Assembly: GCA_963693365.1 (NCBI GenBank)
Contig: CAVNZM010000012.1
Location: forward strand, 5,518,001 to 5,582,000
Direction of reading: 5' to 3'
DNA: 64,000 nt
Origin: Amoebidium appalachense
Taxonomy: Eukaryota; Ichthyosporea
Each line of letters starts with the position of its first letter. Position 1 is the first letter of the stretch. The notes under the pieces are model-generated. The model was given only the letters and a program-made list of their open reading frames with translations, had not been told where the DNA came from and did not search any database. The translations under genes were made by a program, and so were the position numbers. Below, one piece after another: positions 51,498 through 64,000 of the stretch.

Positions 51498-52079
51498 CCT
51501 GCCTGTGTGCCTGCCTGCGTGGCCTGTGTGCCTGTATGCCTAACCGCCTCTGCCTGCCTGACTTGTCTATCTAACTTCCTGTGTGTCTGCCTACCTGGCT
51601 ATGTGTCTGCCTGTCTGCCTGTGTGCCTGCTAACCCTCTGCTTCCTTTTCAAGTCTGCACACAGCTGGTTGTGTTTGAAGCGCTAGCGCGTGCGCCCGCC
51701 GAAATAATTCCGCCAAGTCATATAAGGCCACCCACCAAACATCGATCTGCAAAAATTTGCGATCGATCGCCTAGAGGCCGCCTCAGACCTGTAGCCGCTG
51801 CAAAGATCCAGAGCTCACTCCGACACACACACACACAGGAACAGGCAGAAAAGCTAACACGTACTGACGTGTTGCCGCACGTGCGACGTTATACACCTAC
51901 GCTTTTAAGTAAAAAAAAAAAAAAAAAAAAAAAAAGAAAAAAGAAAGGAAACACCGCCTCAGTAGGTGGTAGGCAGACAAGCAGACGAGTAATAATCCCA
52001 AGGTCAGGCCACGAATACATGTATACAGCTGCCAGCTGCGGGCACCGCGCATTGCCTGCAGGCGCTGCTGGGCCGCAGC
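51498..52079. other. Divergent spacer upstream of SF3A1 and the orphan ORF
   Basis: Contains a TGCCTGCC-type low-complexity stretch (51500-51640) and an A-run (51909-51940). Presumed bidirectional promoter, with no TATA visible. Confidence 0.5.
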
Positions 52080-52700
52080 ATGGGCTATGTTGCGCTGTAC
52101 GACCTGGGCCTGACGCCGCAGCTGCTGGCCACGTCTGTGCTGCTGCCCGTGGCTCTGCGCCCTCCCGCCGCCCCACCGGCCCCGCCCCCCGACGCGAAGG
52201 AGTCGCCCAAGAAGCAGGCCACGCTGCAGCAGCTGTGGGCGCCGGTAAGCGACAAGCTCAAGGAGCCCGCGCCTGTGCCCGCTGCACCGGTCACGTGGGT
52301 GCGGGTGGATCCAGTGGCACCAGCAGATAAGGCCAGTGCCCCCGTGCGGCCGGCAACAGCCAAGGCGCCAAAACCCGTGCCCAAGACTACACAAAGGCCC
52401 ACAGAGGTAGCAGATAAACAGCAAGAGCCCGTCGACAAGCCGCCCAAGCGCACTAGTGTGCCCAGCGACCCGGCACCCGTGCTTCCCCGCCAGGGTGGGG
52501 CCCTAGAATCGCAAGCAGGGGAGGGTGGTAGCGAGAGTGAGCTGGCGGGGGTGTTCAGAGAGATGCGCGAACTGCGGCGCAAACAACGCAAGTACGCGAG
52601 CAAGCTGGAGCGTTACTCGGGCCAGCTGGCAAGGCTGGCAAGGCTGGCTGAGCGCCTAGCGGGCATACCTTCGGCAGGAGCAGGGGCTGCTGACAGATAG
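52080..52700 (+). CDS. Uncharacterised Ala/Pro-rich protein with C-terminal coiled coil
   Basis: Uninterrupted 206-codon frame starting MGYVALYDLGLTPQLLATSV, in the CCGCAGC-ATG-G context. The N-terminal ~35 residues are hydrophobic. The middle is disordered, rich in Pro/Ala/Lys (KKQATLQQLWAP, KAPKPVPKTTQRP, PPKRTSVP). The end, VFREMRELRRKQRKYASKLE to LARLAERLAG, is a heptad-like helix. Codon usage (GCC/CTG/GTG rich) matches the real exons around it. The frame is open upstream to 51996, so an extra 5' exon is possible. No family recognised; QATLQQLW faintly resembles a PCNA-type docking motif but lacks the aromatic pair. Confidence 0.55.
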   Translation: MGYVALYDLGLTPQLLATSVLLPVALRPPAAPPAPPPDAKESPKKQATLQQLWAPVSDKLKEPAPVPAAPVTWVRVDPVAPADKASAPVRPATAKAPKPVPKTTQRPTEVADKQQEPVDKPPKRTSVPSDPAPVLPRQGGALESQAGEGGSESELAGVFREMRELRRKQRKYASKLERYSGQLARLARLAERLAGIPSAGAGAADR

Positions 52701-53435
52701 GAGGTGGCAAGTGGGTAACGAGTTATTGGGTTACCGTTCAAGTATAGAGGGCTGGGGATGTGATTATGCAAATGCATGAATGTACCGTGAAGCAACTCGA
52801 AGTTGGAATGAATTTGACAAGAGCAGCAGACTGGCTCTGTTGCTGTACACACTGACAAGTATTGTGTCACACTCTGGCTGTGCAGTAGCATACGGCGGAA
52901 CGTAAAACGAAAGACCGGGTGCACCGTCGTGGGAAGGGAAGGAGGAGGGGAGAAGGGGGAGGGGGAGGGGGGGGGGGGGGGGGGGGGCAGCTCAACGTTG
53001 GTGTTCCCTTCCATGACCATGTTTGCCAACCGCACCAGCACACTGCATCCAGAAGCTCAAACAATGGGAGTGCAGCGGTTATCAAAATGTCTTCCCTGTT
53101 TGCTCCTGTGTTGGCATATCATCTGGACGGCAGTGTCACATGGCAAGTTGGCAAGAACCCTCTGGCCACAAGCCCTGCCCCTCCCTGCACAACCGCTGCC
53201 GGAGCAGAGGAGGAGTACAAATGTCTCGCAAGGCCCCGATCGCAAACGACGATTGCATATTGTTGTTAGGATTTGCGCCCGGCCCTGGGCGGCCCAGCCC
53301 AATAGACATGGGTCACGCAACAGCAGGGCGCTTTTTATTAGTGTCACAGTGTTGAAGTGTGTAGGGCGCGGCTAGAGAGGAAGAGCACTACCGTTGCGCT
53401 GTGCGGGTGCGTGGGGCACACAGGCGGCCACAGCC
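52701..53435. other. Spacer before DCP1
   Basis: Holds a G run (52965-52987) and otherwise unique sequence. No coding exon supported; the final ~100 bp are the DCP1 leader. Confidence 0.55.
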
Positions 53436-57177
<3,742 letters not shown>

Positions 57178-58191
57178 GCAGCCCCACGTCGAATGCACCC
57201 ACCAGCACCATGCGCGTATGCCCCGCTTCTGTATGACCACACACCTAAGCCACATGCGGCCTGCCCCAAAATGCCATGCCTGGGGCTGGCGCCTAGATTA
57301 AGCCAATAATAACGATGTAATTGTCCGTGCTTGGTGTCTGTCCACGGCCCGGGGTGTACACGTGCCTGTTCAAGGCCACACATATGCAGCTGTAGGCACC
57401 CGTAAAAGGTGGAGCACTGGGGCCCACTCATGGATGTGGGAAAGCACGTGTTTGAGCCCATGCATGCAGGTATAGGGGTGCATGTTCGGTGTGTGGGGAG
57501 GTTGATGCTTTCTTTGTGTGTGCCGAGGTGCAGCTCTTTAGGGCACGTACCTGCACGTGTTCGGAGTGGAGGTTTGTGGTTGCTGATCAGGATTCAATAC
57601 TACTGACCTGACAAACCAAGTGTAATTCTCCATGCATGGCTACATAGAATGTCGGCGTTTTTGTGGCCACGTGCTGGTCAGTAGCCAGGCAGTGCTTGCA
57701 TGCCCCATAGCCACCATGTACATCAGATTGACCAGGCAGTGCACCGTGTCTCCAAGTTCGGGGGCACAGCAAGAATAGATAGGGCTCGACGGCACGTTGC
57801 ATATGCATGGCGGTGGCGGTATGGTGGCTGCATGGCTGTGCCTGCATGTGACCACAGTCATGCAACCGGTAGCAGTGGTCTTGTGTGGTGCCCCACTAGG
57901 CCAGTGAGGTGGCCCTCTGAACTTGTGCCTGTTAGAGGGCCAACTTAATTGAACACAGGCGACACATGCTGCCTGCCTTTACGTCCCGGCGCGCAACCCC
58001 TCAGGGATGATGCTGCAACCCCCCTCCTCCCCCTCCCCTTCCCCCTCCCTTGCCCCACCGTACTAATGTATACCGGGTTCTCCAACTCTCACGGCCAACT
58101 TCATGCTTGCTCCCTCCCCCCCCCCCCCCCCCCCCTTGTTCCTACTACATTACAGTAAACAAGAATCGTGCTGCAGACATGTCTTGGCCAG

Positions 58192-58235
<44 letters not shown>

Positions 58236-58275
58236 ACCCACCCACCCACCCACCCCCCCCCCCCCCCCCCCCCCC
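58192..58275. repeat. C homopolymer block with ACCC interruption
   Basis: About 44 C, then (ACCC)5, then about 25 C: potential i-motif / G-quadruplex sequence. Confidence 0.97.
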
Positions 58276-59517
58276 CGCCTTCGAGCAATCCCTCTCCGCC
58301 CGGGGTACCGGTACCGTACCGGCTAACGTTGATCACTTCCCCGTAGCTCCTCCCCGTAACGGCCATATTGCGGGATCGGCCCTGCAGTTAACATTATCTC
58401 GGCTCCCTATGGATGCCCACCATGTCCCACCGTTCCCCGGCAACTTTTGCTGTTGCTATCTGCCAGGAGAACATAAGAACAACCCGCATGGGGCCAGATG
58501 GCAGGGGCAGGCAGGCAGCAAGTGCTGGGGGACAGTGGGGCCACCTCAAGACTTCGGTGCCTCGTGTAGCGCGGGTGCATGCGTGGGACCAGGGCACCAC
58601 ATGGCCCTACGGGTACCCCCTGACTCGTGTGGGTCTCACAAGGCCTGCTGGAGGAATGCATGCAGGTGTGTATGACTGTCACATGTCATTGATCAAGGTG
58701 GGTGGGTGGGGGAATATGTAGCCGTATGCACTGAGATATCAGCGTGCCTGCTATGGTTGGATCCAGCCATCCAGCCACATTCGAAACACCTGCATGGCTT
58801 CAGCCATAGAGATACCAGACACCGCCGGCCGTTAAGATTCTCCTTAAAAAGGGGTTGTGGGACATGGAAGGCCGGCAGTGCTCTCAGTGTCTCATTCTTT
58901 CCTTTTTTGGGGTGGAGGAGGGGGGGGGGAGTGGGGTAGCTAGGCCTCTAGCCTACTTCAACATTTGTGCATCCGTGCAGGCAGCACGGGAGCTACCTTA
59001 CACAGAACCAACAAACGTGTCCATCACCATGCCTTTGTGTGATTATGCCGCTATTATGGGGTTTTTTTTGCAGCCTGCTTGGGTCAAGCATGAATAAGCC
59101 TGCTCCAACGTGCTCGATCAGTCAGTCAGCCAATAATTACATGCAATATTCTGGCAGCAGGAGATGGATCATAAAAATTCCTGTATTGGCTGCCAGCGTA
59201 CTCTTAAAAGCGGAGAATATTCATGGCGGACGGTATTTGTACATACTGGGGCACTGCTAGTTCTTTGCAACAAATAGGACATATCCACATGCACGCAAAT
59301 TAAGATTCTCTGCTCATGATCGACCTGCCGGCTCGAGCTTGCGAGGCATTGTGGTTAGGGGTAGCCGGGATCGGCTGCATTATGACACTGTGTCTATTCA
59401 CACCGAAGTTCCCACCTTTTGTTGGTGTGTGGGGCTTTACAGTACCGTTTGGTATTGGCATGATGAGACCATGGCTTTCCTCAAAAACCTTTCGGCCTGT
59501 GAAGGGAGGAGGAGGAA

Positions 59518-59550
<33 letters not shown>

Positions 59551-59736
59551 GGAGGAGGGGAGGGAGGGAGGGGAGGAGGGGGCTCGATGTCAAGTTGGTG
59601 ACACTGTCTGTGGTCACAGCCTGCTGGTGGTGGCTGTGCGTGTGCCCGGACGGGGAGGGCCCTGGGGATGGGGGGGAGGGGCGGGGGGTAGGGGGGGAAG
59701 AGGGGGGAGGGACAGGCATGTGTTTGCGTGGTGGCC

Positions 59737-59739
<3 letters not shown>

Positions 59740-59793
<54 letters not shown>
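59740..59793. repeat. (GT)n microsatellite
   Basis: About 27 perfect GT units in the DCP1-CWC22 spacer. Confidence 0.97.
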
Positions 59794-59797
<4 letters not shown>

Positions 59798-61745
59798 CTC
59801 TGTCCCCCCCCCCCCCCATTCCCCCCTCCCCCCCCCCCCCCCCCCCCCCCCCGGCGCTGGGGGAGGGGGGAGGGAGGGGGGGGCCGAGGGAGTGGCGGAA
59901 GGGAGGGAGAGGGGGGAGGGTGTAGAGGTGGGGAGCTATCGACAATATTGGCGGGGGTAGGAGGGTGGGGGGGAGGGGGGGGGGGGGGGGGGGGGGGGGG
60001 CGCAGGGGGGCATTTTGTGCACTCGTACCAATATTTGAATACAAGCCTCGTCGACCCAAAGGGACAAACGTGCATTGATTTGAAAAAAGCTCTATTTGAT
60101 GCACGTTTATCCCTTCTAGTGGCTCACCTGATAATTAGTGCGCAACTAATCGTGGTGGTGGGTGTGGTGGTGGTGGCCTGGGGAGGGGGGGGGGGAGGGG
60201 GGAAGGGGATAGAGAGACCTGAGTTTCTTTGTGCATGTACCACAGTGTGTATGGCCATGGAGCTGATGGGTTGTTGATGGAGACAAAGTATTACGTCGTA
60301 TGTGCAAGCCACACATCATAGATACTAAGTACATGTGCGGCTGAGGTGAAACAGCAGGCATACTAATCCTGGTAATCCTGGTATTTACCATATATGGTGA
60401 ACAGTGTGTGTTTTACCAATAGGAATAGTTATGTTGAACCAATAGGATCAATCCATCTGATGACCAACCACACTGCTCTAGTGGACCAATCGAAATCCCC
60501 TGTTCCCATCGGGAGTTGTCTGGTTTCCGCCGAATGTGAATTCTTCCCTGTGGGAAGAGTTCATGCGTGAGATGCAGCTGGCCGGCCTTAGTTCTGTGAG
60601 TCTCTTTGATGGTTGCTACTTCTCACACCACATTGACTCTGCCTGGTCCTAACGTTTTACTTTCTGCCGCTGCTGGTCGTCGACGTCGCCGCGATTGTCA
60701 TCCCACGGGCGGGGGCGGGCGGCGAGTGAAGAAGGGGGGGGGGGGGGGGGGGGGGAGGGGGAGGGGGGGGGGGGGGGGGGTCAGATTTGTGTATATGCTA
60801 GTTTATTGACATTTCGTTCAATGCCTATGTATTAAAACTTATGGATTATCAAAGCATTAAACGACACATAATCATAACATCACTTGCCTATCATGTGTTT
60901 TTCTTTATGTGGGGGTGTGTACACGTGACTCTAAATCCAGTAGGCAGCACCTGCCACCGTTATCTTCCCCCCCCCCCCCCCCTCCCCCCCCCCTGGCCCC
61001 CCCCTCCCCCCCCCCCCCCCCCCCCCCCCGCCCACCCACTCCCCCCCCCCCCCTCCCCCCCCTGCCGGGGCCCCCGCCGCCGGCAGCCCCCCGGGGCCTC
61101 TCCTTCAAGTTGTGGCACGGCTTGTGTCACACCTGCATGCGTTCTATTATCATCAATGCACCCATGATCTTATGGATGAGTGGATAGGGCTAAGGCTTCA
61201 TACCCTGGCATCTTCCGGGCTTCTCATGATGCCCGCGGCCAATAAAATCCTATTACAAAAAAAAAGCTAATATTAATAGCCACTTCTTGAACACCTGGTG
61301 GCAGGCTGCCCTTGTGACTTGTAGTCCACACCCACCGCTCGGGAAAGATGGGCCACCTGAAGCCAAAAAGCCGCACGTCAGTGCTTCAAACTTGCAGCCG
61401 TTGCCATTTTCTATAACACCTAGTCAGTACGTACATAGTAAGGTGATGGCGGAGACGCGTGTAAATTTGGAATTAGCCTTACAGAGATCGCATGATCGAT
61501 CGATTCCGATCGCCGATCCCAGCTTTGCATGTGCTGTTGCTGTGTTACGTAAGCGTCTGCACAGAGCTGGACCAGAGCAGTACTTAATTAATACGTTCGT
61601 GTTCGCGTAGTAACTCGTGTGTTGTTTGTCTTAGGTGCCTAGCTTGCAGGCTTCAGTTCGTAGAGTGTGTTGGGTGTAGATTGCAGGGCCGTGTGTAGTG
61701 TAGTTCTGGCTGGTAGCTTGCAGGGCCGCGCGCCAGCCAGCAGCC

Positions 61746-61887
61746 ATGCCCTCCAGCGAAGAGCACCACTCGTCCTCCAGCGGCTCCGAGCAAGAAGGTA
61801 AGGTTAGGGGACACAGCAGTGTGCGCGCGCGTGTGTGTGTGTGTGCGCGCACGTGTGTGTGTGTGTGCGCGCACGTGTGTGTGTGTG

Positions 61888-61985
<98 letters not shown>

Positions 61986-62215
61986 TGTGTGTGTGCGCGT
62001 GTGTGCATGTGGTGCGTGTGCGTGTGTGTGCGTGTGAGTGAGTGTTTGGGTGAGTGTATGTGTGTATGTGTGTGTGAGAGGTGTGTGTGTGTGTGCGGGC
62101 GCGCGCACGTGTGTGTTTGTGGTGTGTTTGTGTGTGTATGTGTGTGTGTGTGTGTGTGCGTGCATGTGCCTCTCCCTCTGTGTGCGTGCTTGTGTCTTTC
62201 TCTCTGTGTGTTTGT

Positions 62216-62255
<40 letters not shown>

Positions 62256-63443
62256 CGCGCGCGTGTCTGTCTGTGTGTGGGCGGAGGAAGGATTGACTAC
62301 ATGGCAGGGCACGTGAATAGAGACCACATGAATGCATCCGGGTGTGCGCTGGGTGCCCATTGTGGTGTAAAGGGAGCTGGGGAGGCTATGGGGGTTGGGT
62401 TTGGGGTCAGGCGACTGAGGGAGGGGCACGGGCAGGGAGCCCAGGCAAGCAGAGCAAAGACCGACCAAGGCACAGGGGCAGTGCCACGCCTGCACAGCCA
62501 CACAGCAGCTCAGACGACGACAGGTGGGTGCACACAGAGGGGGGGCTGGTGTTGGGTGGGCCGCACACTCACGGGGGGGGGGGGGGGGGGCAGGTCACCA
62601 CCACCACGTCGAAGGAGGCGGAGTCGGTCAGGGTCCAGCAAGCACTCGGAAGAAGGGGGAGATAGCCCCGCACGGAGAAAGGACAGCACACAGAAGCAAG
62701 AGGCAGACAAGGATGGGAAACAGGCAGACACCAGTGAGGCCAAGGGGGGCAGCGGCAGAGACCGGGCAAAGCCCGAGGCCCCTCCCGTGCGTGTGAAGAC
62801 GGAGGAGGAGCGGCGGCGTGAGGTGGAGGCCATCAGGAGAATAGAGGCCCGCAGGGGGGCACCGAAGCCCAAGCCGGTGCGTGGCGGGGCTGCTGGGGTG
62901 GGTTGGCTGGTGGCAGGGAGGGGCAGGCTGACAGGGTGGTTGCAGAGTGCCGAGGAGCTATTGCTGTCCAAGGCAGGAGGGGCTTACATCCCACCGGCAA
63001 AGCTAAGGGCTCTGCAGGTACATAGCTCACGGCCCTAGGGGAGGGGAGGGGGGGGTGGTTGGCTGGGCCGGGTGCTGACACATGGGGGCTGAAGGCACAG
63101 ATCACAGACAAGAGCAGTGCGGCGTACCAGCGCATGGCCTGGGATGCCCTCAAGAAGAGCATCAACGGTCTCATCAACAAGGTGGGGTGGGCATATACGG
63201 CCTGCATGGGGGGGGGGGGGGGGGGGGGGGGGGGGATGGTCAGGGCCTGACTGTGGAGCACAGATGAACGTCAGCAACATCAAGAACCTTGTGCCGGAGC
63301 TGTTCTCTGAGAATCTGGTGCGGGGCAGAGGCCTGTTTGCTCGGTCAGTCATCCAGGCACAGGTGGGTTGGGCCCCCTGCTGGTGCGGTGGTTGCATGAC
63401 GGGCTGGGAGGTAGCGTAGTGCACACTGGCAGCCAAAGTGGCC

Positions 63444-63482
<39 letters not shown>

Positions 63483-63585
63483 CCCCCCCCCCCCCCTCCG
63501 GTGCGTGCTGACAAATTGGGTGCAGTCGGCCTCCCCCACTTTCACACCCGTCTATGCAGCCCTGGTGGCCATCATCAATACAAAG
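61746..63585 (+). CDS. CWC22: Pre-mRNA-splicing factor CWC22 (5' part, continues beyond the window)
   Basis: Spliceosome-associated factor that recruits eIF4A3 for exon-junction-complex loading. Exons: 61746-61797 ([17 protein letters not shown]), 62436-62523, 62594-62876 (RS-like [17 protein letters not shown], then [19 protein letters not shown]), 62946-63017 ([14 protein letters not shown]), 63101-63181 ([20 protein letters not shown]), 63264-63362 ([20 protein letters not shown]), 63526-63585 ([20 protein letters not shown]). Phases agree throughout. The MIF4G domain starts at the LRALQITDKSS junction; the rest of it and the MA3 domain lie past 64000. The N-terminal acidic/Arg-Ser region is typical. 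Intron 1 is a long (GT)n array. Confidence 0.95.
61820..62280. repeat. (GT)n microsatellite in CWC22 intron 1
   Basis: About 460 bp of GT repeats with GCGC interruptions. Long Cys/Val frames here are artefacts. Confidence 0.97.
63448..63498. repeat. C homopolymer block in CWC22 intron
   Basis: About 50 bp, nearly pure C, directly before the last visible exon; a G run of similar kind lies at 63209-63235. Confidence 0.95.
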
Positions 63586-63688
63586 GTGAGGGGTGTGTGT
63601 GTGCCAAAGTGGGGGTGCACAGCGACGGGGTGAAAGGGGGATGGTGTCAAAGATCGATGGTTGTTGCTGATACGTGGGGGCGTTTGGC

Positions 63689-64000
63689 TTGTGTAGATGT
63701 GAGGGTGTGTGCTTGTGTAGATGTGAGGGTGTGTGCTTGTGTAGATGTGAGGGTGTGTGCTTGTGTAGATGTGAGGGTGTGTGCTTGTGTAGATGTGAGG
63801 GTGTGTGCTTGTGTAGATGTGAGGGTGTGTGCTTGTGTAGATGTGAGGGTGTGTGCTTGTGTAGATGTGAGGGTGTGTGCTTGTGTAGATGTGAGGGTGT
63901 GTGCTTGTGTAGATGTGAGGGTGTGTGCTTGTGTAGATGTGAGGGTGTGTGCTTGTGTAGATGTGAGGGTGTGTGCTTGTGTAGATGTGAGGGTGTGTGC
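63689..64000. repeat. 24-bp minisatellite, about 13 copies to the window end
   Basis: Perfect tandem units containing GTGTAGATGTGAGGGTGTGT begin at about 63689 and run off the window, in a CWC22 intron. Confidence 0.98.

Larger units (their letters stand above)
57178..61745. other. 4.5-kb low-complexity spacer between DCP1 and CWC22
   Basis: No supportable gene on either strand. Contains the long C block at 58192-58275, G blocks at 59519-59549 and 59975-60000, (GT)n at 59739-59793, a mixed C/G palindromic block (59805-59890), G runs 60735-60780 and a C-rich block 60966-61060. The unique stretches (57200-58000, 58330-59480, 61150-61740) have no conserved ORF. The last ~300 bp are the presumed CWC22 promoter and leader. 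Confidence 0.6.

Noticed and set aside
57587-57865. Minus-strand open frame of about 92 codons downstream of DCP1
   Set aside because: No domain, no splice context, and codon usage unlike the real exons; chance frame.
61287-61610. 107-codon plus-strand frame upstream of CWC22
   Set aside because: No recognisable domain and composition typical of spacer; probably chance, or part of the CWC22 leader region.

Overview
The window is nuclear DNA of an intron-dense, GC-rich eukaryote. Exons are short (about 30-280 bp), introns are GT-AG, and almost every long intron or spacer carries G/C homopolymers or (CA)n/(GT)n microsatellites. The gene set combines an animal-type IP3 receptor, a heterotrimeric G-protein alpha subunit, Beclin 1, a PAF-acetylhydrolase-Ib-type esterase, SETD4-like and LRRC58-like proteins, DCP1 with a C-terminal trimerisation segment, SF3A1 and CWC22. 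This points to an opisthokont, most likely a unicellular holozoan or an early-branching animal or fungus. The species cannot be named from the sequence.

Layout. 1-6948 (+): 3' part of an IP3 receptor gene, open at the left edge. 8747-9926 (+): RBR-type E3 ligase sequence with two frameshifts and a nonsense codon, probably a pseudogene. 12519-20667 (-): degenerate Ty1/copia retrotransposon with tandem gag domains, interrupted inside the integrase by a 2.2 kb nested LTR element (14619-16858). 21421-23984 (-): PAF-AH-like esterase. 24976-28958 (-): Beclin 1. 29335-32196 (+): SETD4-like methyltransferase, divergent from Beclin 1 and convergent with the LRRC58-like gene (32585-34248, -). 35173-36868 (-): unrecognised RG/RGG-box protein. 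38296-42641 (+): complete G alpha, 354 aa. 43882-51497 (-): SF3A1. 52080-52700 (+): single-exon orphan ORF. 53436-57177 (+): DCP1. 57.2-61.7 kb: low-complexity spacer without a supportable gene. 61746-64000 (+): 5' part of CWC22, continuing off the right edge in a 24-bp minisatellite.

Functional themes. G alpha (with a Gq-like C terminus) and the IP3 receptor could belong to one calcium-signalling route; Beclin 1 is autophagy/PI3K; SF3A1 and CWC22 are spliceosomal; DCP1 is mRNA decapping. These look like ordinary housekeeping neighbours rather than an operon-like system. The unusual signals are the repeat landscape (homopolymers with a consistent polarity, one of them acting as the likely polypurine tract of the nested LTR element), repeated palindromes built on AAGGCCTCCTA in two spacers, a tandem-gag copia element, and a Beclin whose BH3 core has lost its Gly-Asp pair.
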